From Firm-04 sp045617625 (lineage in GTDB: Bacteria > Bacillota > Clostridia > Oscillospirales > Ruminococcaceae), in contig JAZLJA010000036.1 of the NCBI GenBank assembly GCA_045617625.1, positions 14,753 through 78,752 of the forward strand: a stretch of DNA of 64,000 nucleotides, given 5' to 3'. Within the stretch, counting starts at the first letter, position 1. The number at the start of each line of letters is the position of its first letter. Positions 17,079 to 24,614 of the stretch are shown here, one piece after another. The notes below the pieces were generated by a model. It did no database searches. It was given only the letters and a program-made list of their open reading frames with translations, and had not been told where the DNA came from. Made by a program: the position numbers and the translations under genes.

Positions 17079-17879
17079 TCATTTCTTCAGCAAAGATGCA
17101 GCATACCGTATCAGATCCGCCGCAGGGTCGAGAGCTGTTAATGCGTAAAGCATACGGCACCCCACCGCATCCTCAATCTCCCCGAGTACATAACCGCCTT
17201 CGGGTCGGCGCAAAAAATCAATGCCTGCGAAATCCAGCGGCATGATTTCCTGGATCTGCGCGGCAAGCTTGCGCATTTCGGCATCGGGAGAAAAAAGTTC
17301 CGCTTTGCCGCCCAGAGAAAAATTGCTCCGAAAATCGCAGTCAGAAGTCCGCAGTACCGCAGCATAGATCTCGCCGCCCAGAATGTAAACGCGTACATCC
17401 CAACCGAATACGACGGGTTCTTGCAGCAGATACGGACTTTTTGCTTGTTCTAATACGGACGTGAGCGTTTGGATGTCTGAAATCAGCCGAACATCCTCGC
17501 CGCCGTGACCGCCGCACGGTTTGCAAACGATCGGCATGGGCAGCTTGGAGAGATCCGTATCTGCCGCCCACGATTTTGCCATCGGCACACCAAATTTGCC
17601 GTGGAGATACGCATAAGTCCGCAGCTTGTCGTTGGTGATCGCCGTGACAGCAGCCGAGTTGCATACCCGAACGCCGTTTGCTTCACCCCACTCTGACCAT
17701 GAAGCATCCCGACTGCGGTTGAGCATCAGCGCAGGAATATCCGCGGGACGGGGGGCATCGGAGGTCATCAGCCGCATCGAAATATCGTGCAGATGCGCAT
17801 TTTTGATGAGTTCCTCGATAAACCAGCCGTTCCGCGGAATATCTATCGGATCATAAATCAGAAGTGCCGATCGGCTCAT
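17079..17879 (-). CDS. ATP-grasp (RimK-like) ligase, second of a pair
   Basis: Predicted ATP-dependent carboxylate-amine ligase, 266 residues. The ATP-grasp pattern is seen as PMPIVCKPCGGHGGEDV (lysine and Gly-rich loop, about 125), LLQEPVVFGWDVRVYILGG (about 165) and the metal site DFAGIDFLRR ... LGEIEDAVG (about 220-245). In RimK proteins the last Glu is usually followed by N-x-N. Here it reads E-I-E-D, so a metal-binding Asn is replaced. The start overlaps the previous ATP-grasp stop by 4 bases. Substrate unknown. The scaffoldin gene begins 12 bases downstream. Confidence 0.78.
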   Translation of the reverse strand: MSRSALLIYDPIDIPRNGWFIEELIKNAHLHDISMRLMTSDAPRPADIPALMLNRSRDASWSEWGEANGVRVCNSAAVTAITNDKLRTYAYLHGKFGVPMAKSWAADTDLSKLPMPIVCKPCGGHGGEDVRLISDIQTLTSVLEQAKSPYLLQEPVVFGWDVRVYILGGEIYAAVLRTSDCDFRSNFSLGGKAELFSPDAEMRKLAAQIQEIMPLDFAGIDFLRRPEGGYVLGEIEDAVGCRMLYALTALDPAADLIRYAASLLKK

Positions 17880-18781
17880 TGTCCGTTGTTTTCGCGTTCC
17901 AGCTTGACCTGGTTGCGAATGTGCCACATAATGTTGGTGGCAGGGTTGACGCCGCACGCATCGATCGTGCTTTGCAGCTGCGGATTGGAATTGACTTCGC
18001 AGACATAACGCTCGTTTTCGTCTCTGCCGATGAGGATATCGACGCCTGCGAAATCAAGCCCCAGCGCGGAAGTTGCAGCCAGTGCAAGCTTTTCCTCCAG
18101 CGGCGAGATGGTTCTGGCAACGCCTGTGCCGCCCACGCCGATGTTCGAGCGGAATTCGCTGCTGTTTGCCGCATGGCGTTCCATCGCGCACACGACCTTG
18201 CCGCCTACGACGGTCACACGCAGATCTTTGCCCTTGCTGGCAGCGATATAACGCTGGAACAGGCAGTCGCGCTCGCCGATGTGGTTGAGGATCTTTGTTG
18301 CTTCGGCGATGTTGTTTGCGAGATAGACCTGCTGTCCGAAGCTGCCCTTGTTTTCCTTGATGATCAGCGGCCAGCCGAGAATTTTCGCAGCTGCCTCAGC
18401 CGATGCGGGATTGCGTTTGCAGCCGGTAAAACAGGTGGGTGCAGGGATGGTTTCCACCTGCGGGATGTTGTATTTTGCAAGGCAAAGCGAAGTTTTCACC
18501 TTGTCGTCGGCATTGGCGATCGCGTGTGCCGAGTTGAACAGCCGCAGTCCTGAAAGCTCCATCGCACGGGCAAGCAGCACATCCTTATCCCAGAACAGTA
18601 CAAAATCGGGCTTTGGTTCACGGCATTTGCTGCCGATGATCGTGGGCAGTTCATCCGATTTCCACATGGAATAGCGCAGTCCTGCTTTTTCAGCAGATTC
18701 TTGCAGAACCTTGTAGAGTGAGCGGAACTTCGCAGGATTGAAGTAGCTGTTGGTAATCAGCCAGCCGTTGAATGTTTCCAT
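17876..18781 (-). CDS. ATP-grasp (RimK-like) ligase, first of a pair
   Basis: 301-residue ATP-grasp enzyme of the RimK/LysX type, which joins an amino acid to a carboxylate using ATP. Motifs: PLIIKENKGSFGQQVYL (lysine and Gly-rich loop, about 140), FQRYIAASKGKDLRVTVVGG (about 185), and DFAGVDILIGRDE followed by CEVNSNPQ (complete E-x-N-x-N metal site, about 255-275). It starts 42 bases after leuB and is coupled to a second ATP-grasp gene, so the pair probably shares the leu transcript. Candidate products are glutamylated or otherwise tailored small molecules or peptides. I see no precursor peptide or LysW-like carrier gene beside it. Confidence 0.82.
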   Translation of the reverse strand: METFNGWLITNSYFNPAKFRSLYKVLQESAEKAGLRYSMWKSDELPTIIGSKCREPKPDFVLFWDKDVLLARAMELSGLRLFNSAHAIANADDKVKTSLCLAKYNIPQVETIPAPTCFTGCKRNPASAEAAAKILGWPLIIKENKGSFGQQVYLANNIAEATKILNHIGERDCLFQRYIAASKGKDLRVTVVGGKVVCAMERHAANSSEFRSNIGVGGTGVARTISPLEEKLALAATSALGLDFAGVDILIGRDENERYVCEVNSNPQLQSTIDACGVNPATNIMWHIRNQVKLERENNGQ

Positions 18782-18823
18782 AGCAAATCCTCCAATTATA
18801 TATATTTTTCTGCAAATGAATTC

Positions 18824-19909
18824 TCATTTGCTGTGTGCCAAAAGATTATCAAGCACCGCATCGCCAAATTCCATGCAGGTACACGGTTTTTCACCATTTC
18901 CTGCCAGATCGGCGGTGCGAAAGCCGTCAGAAAGCGTTTGTGCGACCGCAGCTTCGATGGCAGCGGCTTCCTCGGGCAAATGCAGGGAATAACGTAAAAG
19001 CATGGCGGCAGAAAGGATCGCCGCGCTCGGGTTTGCGGCATTTTTTCCTGCGATATCGGGCGCAGAGCCGTGTACAGGCTCATAAATACCAAAGCCGTCG
19101 CCGCGCAGGGAAGCACTGGGCAGCATTCCGATCGAGCCTGTCAGCATTGCCGCCTCATCCGAGAGGATATCGCCGAACAAATTGCCCGTGACGATCACAT
19201 CAAACGACGCAGGTGCGTGAATAAGCTGCATTGCGCAGTTGTCCACGTAGAGGTCGGAATATTCCACCTCGGGATATTCGCGGGCGAGACTGTGCATCAC
19301 ATCGCGCCAAAGCCGCGAGCAATCCAGCACATTCGCCTTATCCACCGAGCAAAGCTTTTTGCGGCGGCGCATGGCAAGATCGAATGCCACTCTGCCCACA
19401 CGTTCGATTTCTGCCTCGGTGTACGCCATTTCATCGTGCGCACGGCGAATGCCGCGAACGGTTTCAGTGCCGCGCTTGCCGAAGTAAATGCCGCCTGTCA
19501 GTTCCCGAACGATCATCAGATCGGGCAGAATGCCTGCCTGCACCGATTGCAGCGGCGATGCCTCCTTGAGTGCGGAAAACATCGCAGCAGGGCGCAAATT
19601 GGCAAACACGCCCATTGCCGCCCGAATGCCGAGCAGCCCTTGTTCGGGGCGCAGCTTCACTGAGAGCGTATCCCATTTTTTTCCGCCGACAGCACCCAAA
19701 AGCACCGCATCTGCGCGATTGCACGCATCAATGGTCTCCTGCGGCAGCGGTGTGCCGAATTTATCATAGGCGACTCCGCCCAGATCCGCATATTCATATG
19801 CGAATGAATGTCCGAATTTTTCAGCAACAGCGTCTAAAATCCGCACAGCCCATGCCGTGACCTCGGGACCGATGCCGTCGCCGCTGAGAATGGTCAAACG
19901 CGCCTGCAT
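18824..19909 (-). CDS. leuB: 3-isopropylmalate dehydrogenase LeuB
   Basis: NAD-dependent oxidative decarboxylation of 3-isopropylmalate, third step of leucine synthesis, cytoplasmic. Typical motifs: ILSGDGIGPEV at the N-terminus, RELTGGIYFG, and YEPVHGSAPDIAGKNAANP near the C-terminus. I start at MQARL because GAGGTG lies 6 bases upstream; a GTG three codons earlier would overlap leuD. About 361 residues, normal. Third gene of leuC-leuD-leuB; leuA is not in the window. Confidence 0.96.
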   Translation of the reverse strand: MQARLTILSGDGIGPEVTAWAVRILDAVAEKFGHSFAYEYADLGGVAYDKFGTPLPQETIDACNRADAVLLGAVGGKKWDTLSVKLRPEQGLLGIRAAMGVFANLRPAAMFSALKEASPLQSVQAGILPDLMIVRELTGGIYFGKRGTETVRGIRRAHDEMAYTEAEIERVGRVAFDLAMRRRKKLCSVDKANVLDCSRLWRDVMHSLAREYPEVEYSDLYVDNCAMQLIHAPASFDVIVTGNLFGDILSDEAAMLTGSIGMLPSASLRGDGFGIYEPVHGSAPDIAGKNAANPSAAILSAAMLLRYSLHLPEEAAAIEAAVAQTLSDGFRTADLAGNGEKPCTCMEFGDAVLDNLLAHSK

Positions 19910-19914
19910 AGGGT

Positions 19915-20391
19915 TCACCTCAGTGATTGGAGCAGTCCGCCCGCCGCAATAATATCCGCGATGAACTGTGGGAACGGCTCTGCCTGGTATTGTTCGTGTT
20001 TGCTGATGTTTTCGATGATCCCCGTTTCCGTGCTGACTCTGAGGACATCTCCTGATTCGATGCGGTCAGCGTCGGGGCATTCGAGAATCGCAAGCCCGAT
20101 GTTAATGGCGTTTCGATAGAAGATACGTGCAAAACTCTTGGCGATGACACACGCGACACCGCAGCTTTGGATCGCAAGCGGTGCGTGTTCCCGCGAGGAA
20201 CCGCAGCCGAAATTATCGCCTGCTACGATAAAATCGCCTTTTTGCACGTTTTTCACAAAGTCTGCGTCGATATCCTCCATACAGTGTGCCGCAAGCTGTG
20301 CCGCATCTGCTGTGTTGAGATATCGCGCAGGAATGATGACGTCGGTGTTCACTGCGTCGCCGTAGCGAAATGCTTTGCCCTGCTCATTCAT
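19915..20391 (-). CDS. leuD: 3-isopropylmalate dehydratase small subunit LeuD
   Basis: Small (swivel) subunit of isopropylmalate isomerase, 158 residues, the short type common in Clostridia and archaea. Motifs: DVIIPARYLNT, GDNFGCGSSREHAP and AKSFARIFYRNAINIGL. Pairs with LeuC to isomerise 2- to 3-isopropylmalate. Start chosen at the ATG 8 bases after GGAGG; it overlaps the end of leuC by 8 bases. Confidence 0.96.
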   Translation of the reverse strand: MNEQGKAFRYGDAVNTDVIIPARYLNTADAAQLAAHCMEDIDADFVKNVQKGDFIVAGDNFGCGSSREHAPLAIQSCGVACVIAKSFARIFYRNAINIGLAILECPDADRIESGDVLRVSTETGIIENISKHEQYQAEPFPQFIADIIAAGGLLQSLR

Positions 20392-21673
20392 GGAGTTCGC
20401 CTCCCTGATATGCCGTCAGACACCCTGCGCAGGCAGAAGCCGCCGCGACATAGGGCGATGTGAGATAGATCTGTGCGCTTGGATGTCCCATGCGCCCGAC
20501 GAAATTGCGATTTGTCGTAGATACGGCGATTTCATTGGGTGCAAGCACACCCATATGTCCGCCGAGACAAGCACCGCAGGTCGGGGTGGAAACCGCACAG
20601 CCTGCCGTGATGAATGTTTCGATCAGCCCTTCGCGCAGGGCATCGAGATAAATTTGCTGGGTCGCGGGCAGCACGATGCATCGCACGCCGTCAGCAACAT
20701 GACCGTGCCTGAAAACCTCAGCAGCAGCGCGTAAATCCGAGAGCCGCCCGTTGGTGCACGAACCGATCAGTACCTCATCAATATGCGGCACCTGAAGGGA
20801 TGTGACGGGTGCAGTGCTCTGCGGCGAGGGCGGCACAGCGGCGGTCTGCACAATCTGTGACAAATCAAGCGAGATCTCACGCAGATACGGAGCATCTGCG
20901 TCAGGCTCGTAGATCGCGGGCTTGTTTGCCCCATGCGATTCGAGATAGTCTAAGGTCAGCTGATCCACGGGGAAGATCCCGTTTTTCGCGCCCGCCTCCA
21001 CCGCCATGTTGCAGATGGTGAAGCGGTCATCCATGCTGAGATTCTGCACGCCGTCGCCTGAAAATTCCAATGATGCATACCTTGCCGCATCCGCGCCGAG
21101 CAGCCCGAGCAAAGTCAGAATGACATCCTTGCCTGTGACGTATCTGCGCAGTTTTCCTGTCAGTTTGACAGAAATTGCGGACGGTACACGAAACCATGCT
21201 GTACCATCGCAAAGCCCTGCGGCAAAATCGGTGGAACCGACACCGGTCGAGAACGCGCCGAGTGCGCCGTAGGTGCAGGTATGCGAATCGGCACCGATGA
21301 CCACATCGCCTGCCGTGACAAGCCCCAGTTCGGGTATCAGTGCGTGTTCGATCCCTGCTTTTCCTGTATCGAAAATCTTTGCAATTCCGTGCTTTTCGGC
21401 AAATCCTCTGCATTGCTGACAAAGCTGTGCTGCACGGATATCCTTGTTGGGAGTAAAATGGTCGAGCACAATCGCCACGCGGTCAGGCTGTGCGACACGC
21501 TCCAAGCCGTGTGCGGTGAGAGTATCAATCGCAACAGGGGTGGTGATGTCGTTGCCGAAGCAAAAATCAAGCCTGCACTGCACAAGCTGACCTGCATGAA
21601 CCTCTGTGGGTTCATCATGGGCAGCATGGGCAATGTGAGCAGCGAGAATTTTCTGCGTGACCGTCATTGGCAT
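20384..21673 (-). CDS. leuC: 3-isopropylmalate dehydratase large subunit LeuC
   Basis: Aconitase-family [4Fe-4S] subunit, 429 residues, of the short clostridial/archaeal type. Cluster-binding cysteines are in LIGSCTNGRLSD and in STPTCGACLGGHMG; the GADSHTCTYGALGAF block is also present. GGAGG lies 8 bases before the ATG. It begins 20 bases after the xylB stop with no terminator between, so read-through from xylB is possible. No T-box or leucine leader peptide was seen. Confidence 0.96.
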   Translation of the reverse strand: MPMTVTQKILAAHIAHAAHDEPTEVHAGQLVQCRLDFCFGNDITTPVAIDTLTAHGLERVAQPDRVAIVLDHFTPNKDIRAAQLCQQCRGFAEKHGIAKIFDTGKAGIEHALIPELGLVTAGDVVIGADSHTCTYGALGAFSTGVGSTDFAAGLCDGTAWFRVPSAISVKLTGKLRRYVTGKDVILTLLGLLGADAARYASLEFSGDGVQNLSMDDRFTICNMAVEAGAKNGIFPVDQLTLDYLESHGANKPAIYEPDADAPYLREISLDLSQIVQTAAVPPSPQSTAPVTSLQVPHIDEVLIGSCTNGRLSDLRAAAEVFRHGHVADGVRCIVLPATQQIYLDALREGLIETFITAGCAVSTPTCGACLGGHMGVLAPNEIAVSTTNRNFVGRMGHPSAQIYLTSPYVAAASACAGCLTAYQGGELHE

Positions 21674-21693
21674 TGTGCTCGACCTCCGTTCAA

Positions 21694-23217
21694 TTACAGT
21701 GTTGCAAGCTCCGCATATTCATTCTTGAGTGCGGGATAGATCTTGCGGTAGAGCTGATAGTAGTTCTCGTAGACAGGCATTGCCTCCGCGTTGGGCTGGC
21801 AGGTCTTGTCCGTGGAGATGATGGCTCTGCAAGCCTCAGGCACCGAAGCGTATGCGCCCGTGCCGACCATTGCGAGGATCGCAACGCCGAGTGCGGGACC
21901 TTCCTTCGAGGCAAGTGTCTGGATGGGGCAGTGATAGAGGTCTGCGAGCATCTGACGCCACAGCGGAGAAGAACCGCCGCCGCCGCAAGCCATCATGTCA
22001 TTGACCGTGATGTTCATTTCCTTGAACACCTCAAGGCAGTCGCGGAGCGAATAGGTGACGCCCTCCATGACTGCACGGAGCAGATCGCGTTTTTCGTGCA
22101 TTGCCGAAAGACCGAAGAACACGCCTCTTGCATTGGCATCGAGGTGCGGGGTGCGCTCACCCATCAGATACGGCAGATACAGCAGACGGTTTGCGCCGAT
22201 CGGAGATTTTTCGGCTTCCTTGTCCATGAGATAGTATTCATCGACGCCCATGCCCTTTGCGGTGAGCTTTTCGGCTGCGCAGAAGTTATCGCGGAACCAT
22301 TTGAGCGAAAGACCTGCACCCTGTGTCACGCCCATAACGTGCCAGCAGTTCGGCACGGCGCAGCAGAAGGTGTGAACTCTGCCCTTGGGATCAATGGAGA
22401 TCTTGGAGCTGTGTGCGAACACAACGCCGCTGGTGCCGATGGTCGTGAACGCTTTGCCGTCCTCAGCAACGCCCGTGCCGATGGCAGCTGCTGCGTTATC
22501 ACCTGCGCCGCCGACAACCGGTGTGCCCTCGCAGAGACCGGTCTGTGCAGCAGCCTGTGCGGTGAGGGTGCCTGTGATCTCGGGCGATTCGTAGACCTTG
22601 CCCAGCAGATTCTTGTCGATATCCAGTTTTTCCAACACTTCATCCGACCAGCAGCGGTTCGGGATGTCGAGAAGCTGCATACCGGAAGCATCAGAAACTT
22701 CGGTGGCAAATTCGCCGGTCAGGATATAGCGGATATAGTCTTTCGGCAGCAGAATATGCGCACATTTCGCGTAATTTTCGGGTTCATTGTTGCGCACCCA
22801 GAGGATCTTGGATGCGGTAAAACCGGTCAGTGCGGGGTTTGCGGTGATCTCGATGAGCCGCTGGGCACCCACACGCTCGGTGATTTCTTCACACTCTTTG
22901 GTGGTGCGCTGGTCGCACCAGATGATGGAGGGACGAATGACCTCGCCATTTTTGTCAAGCATGACAAGTCCGTGCATCTGACCGGAAAGACCGATGCCCT
23001 TGACGTCATTTTTGTCCACGCCGCTTTTCTGCATCACAGAAGCCATCGTGTGCAGGGCAGCATTTGCCCAGTCCTGCGGCATCTGCTCTGCGTAGCCGTT
23101 TTGCGGCTGATAGAGCGGGTACTCCTCCGTTGCGGATGCAATGACTGCACCCTTGACATCGAACAAAACGGTTTTTGTGCCGCTGGTGCCGATGTCCACG
23201 CCAATGTAATAATTCAT
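21694..23217 (-). CDS. xylB: Xylulokinase
   Basis: FGGY-family kinase (507 residues) that phosphorylates D-xylulose, feeding xylose from xylan into the pentose phosphate route. N-terminal phosphate loop DIGTSGTKTVLFD, the GLSGQMHGLVMLD block diagnostic of xylulokinases, IIWCDQRTT, TIGTSGVVFA, and the C-terminal ACGGGGSSPLWRQMLAD ATP site are all present. AAGGAGGT precedes the start. No xylA, xylose transporter or xylR is adjacent, so the gene sits apart from a classic xyl operon. Large inverted repeats upstream may hold an operator. Confidence 0.95.
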   Translation of the reverse strand: MNYYIGVDIGTSGTKTVLFDVKGAVIASATEEYPLYQPQNGYAEQMPQDWANAALHTMASVMQKSGVDKNDVKGIGLSGQMHGLVMLDKNGEVIRPSIIWCDQRTTKECEEITERVGAQRLIEITANPALTGFTASKILWVRNNEPENYAKCAHILLPKDYIRYILTGEFATEVSDASGMQLLDIPNRCWSDEVLEKLDIDKNLLGKVYESPEITGTLTAQAAAQTGLCEGTPVVGGAGDNAAAAIGTGVAEDGKAFTTIGTSGVVFAHSSKISIDPKGRVHTFCCAVPNCWHVMGVTQGAGLSLKWFRDNFCAAEKLTAKGMGVDEYYLMDKEAEKSPIGANRLLYLPYLMGERTPHLDANARGVFFGLSAMHEKRDLLRAVMEGVTYSLRDCLEVFKEMNITVNDMMACGGGGSSPLWRQMLADLYHCPIQTLASKEGPALGVAILAMVGTGAYASVPEACRAIISTDKTCQPNAEAMPVYENYYQLYRKIYPALKNEYAELATL

Positions 23218-23286
23218 AGTTTCTGTACCTCCTTGTTATTTTTCCCCCCAAGAATCCGAGAACTATGATGGGCGCATACACATACG

Positions 23287-23330
23287 CGCTTTGCAGAATA
23301 CACATATTATAATGCATATTCTGCAAAGCG
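23287..23330. repeat. Inverted repeat upstream of xylB, possible operator
   Basis: CGCTTTGCAGAAT (23287-23299) and ATTCTGCAAAGCG (23318-23330) form a perfect 13-bp inverted repeat around an AT-rich centre that contains TATAAT on either strand. It lies 70-113 bases before xylB. The minus strand shows no T-run after it, so an operator is more likely than a terminator. Confidence 0.6.
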
Positions 23331-23357
23331 GAGGGAATCACGATATCGGATTCCCTC
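23331..23357 (-). repeat. Second inverted repeat between pcrA operon and xylB
   Basis: GAGGGAATC / GATTCCCTC (9 bp, 9-nt loop) directly abuts the previous repeat, 12 bases past the stop codon of the membrane protein gene. It could be a weak terminator stem or part of the same control region; there is no T tract. Confidence 0.5.
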
Positions 23358-23369
23358 TGCTGTCATGAA

Positions 23370-24614
23370 TTATGAATCTAAGAAGCTGTCGATGTCGCGG
23401 GAGGAGGGATCATAGGTACGCTCGAGGATCGCCACATACTGACGGAACACGATCTTGCCGTTGATCGCCAGCACATCGTTTTCTTCGGGCACACCCAGTG
23501 CTGCCAGATCGGCATCGGTCAGATCAGCAAGTCTTGCCTCATAGGCAATGGTCAGCCCCAGATCGCGCATCTGTTCAAATGTCAGTGTAATGACATCGGT
23601 GGATTTTTTCAGCGTCAAGCCCTGCGATTCCGCAGTCTGTTCGCCGATCAGGTCTTTTTCGAGGCAAATGTCCAGGTTTCTGCGCTGTTTCCTGCTCAGG
23701 TCGCCGACTTCGTAATCCTTCGTGTAGCCCTTATCCAGACCGATGAGTTCCATCTGTTCCGCATTGAGGGTGAACGTCGTCTCCTTGTTGATGCGGAGCA
23801 GCTGTGCTGTGATATCCTCACGTTTTTCCACGCCCCAGTTTGCGACAAACTTGCACATCGGGCGTTTGATATAGATCTTTTTGCGGTAGCCTTTTGCGTA
23901 GAGCATGCATTCATTGTGACGGATGTCGTAATCGTTGGGTTCGATGGCAACATAGGTGCTGCCGTCCGCCTTATCCGTCACCTGCACGATCTCATAGCGG
24001 TAACCGCCGAGCGGGGAAGTGCCCTTGTCCACCACATCGTCAATGGAAGTTGTGGTGAGCAGCGAGCCTGCCGCCAGAAACAGGAATGTGCCGATAATGT
24101 AGATCATGACAAAAACCGCGCCGAACAGGGTCTTGGGGCCCTCCTTGACGCCGCTGAAAAAGTACGTCAGCACGATCATGATGCCCATTGGGATGATTAG
24201 CACCAGATATTCATAATTGGCAAGGAAAATGAATAAGTGGAACGGCATCGAAAGCATGATGCACAGCTTTGTGATGAACTGCCCCCTCGTATAAAGGAGC
24301 AGTGCCGTGTAGCAGAAGCAGATGAAAGACATCCGCCAGCAGAATGCGGTTTGTGATGCCTCAGGGATCTGAAGATCGTAGAACACGCTGTAATAGGCAA
24401 GCTTCACGATGCCCACCAGATAGAGAATGGAGAGCAGCGAGAGCAGAAACCGCACCAGGAACATGATCTTTTTGCCCTTTTGGGAGTTGATCGCCTCCCG
24501 CAGCTTTTCAAGGAAGCTGCCATTGCCGACAGCGGGTGAAGCAGCTGCAGCATTTCGCGTTGAAGTCATTTTGAAAAAAGCATCCCCTTTCGTGGATTCC
24601 TTCGCAGGCTCCAT
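23370..24614 (-). CDS. Hypothetical multi-pass membrane protein coupled to pcrA
   Basis: About 414 residues, not recognised. A basic N-terminal stretch is followed by five or so hydrophobic helices (about 50-190), then a charged C-terminal half (about 210-414) predicted soluble. That half contains IYIKRPMCKFVANWGV and LGVPEENDVLAINGK. The ATG shares one base with the pcrA stop (TGATG), implying translational coupling; a GTG one codon earlier is an alternative. No enzyme motif is visible. Confidence 0.75.
   Translation of the reverse strand: MEPAKESTKGDAFFKMTSTRNAAAASPAVGNGSFLEKLREAINSQKGKKIMFLVRFLLSLLSILYLVGIVKLAYYSVFYDLQIPEASQTAFCWRMSFICFCYTALLLYTRGQFITKLCIMLSMPFHLFIFLANYEYLVLIIPMGIMIVLTYFFSGVKEGPKTLFGAVFVMIYIIGTFLFLAAGSLLTTTSIDDVVDKGTSPLGGYRYEIVQVTDKADGSTYVAIEPNDYDIRHNECMLYAKGYRKKIYIKRPMCKFVANWGVEKREDITAQLLRINKETTFTLNAEQMELIGLDKGYTKDYEVGDLSRKQRRNLDICLEKDLIGEQTAESQGLTLKKSTDVITLTFEQMRDLGLTIAYEARLADLTDADLAALGVPEENDVLAINGKIVFRQYVAILERTYDPSSRDIDSFLDS

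Noticed and set aside
17079..21673. LysX-like lysine (alpha-aminoadipate) pathway formed by RimK-like genes plus leuCDB homologs
   Set aside because: No LysW carrier, LysZ, LysY or LysJ genes are present, and the LeuB/C/D motifs fit leucine synthesis. Kept only as a remote idea.
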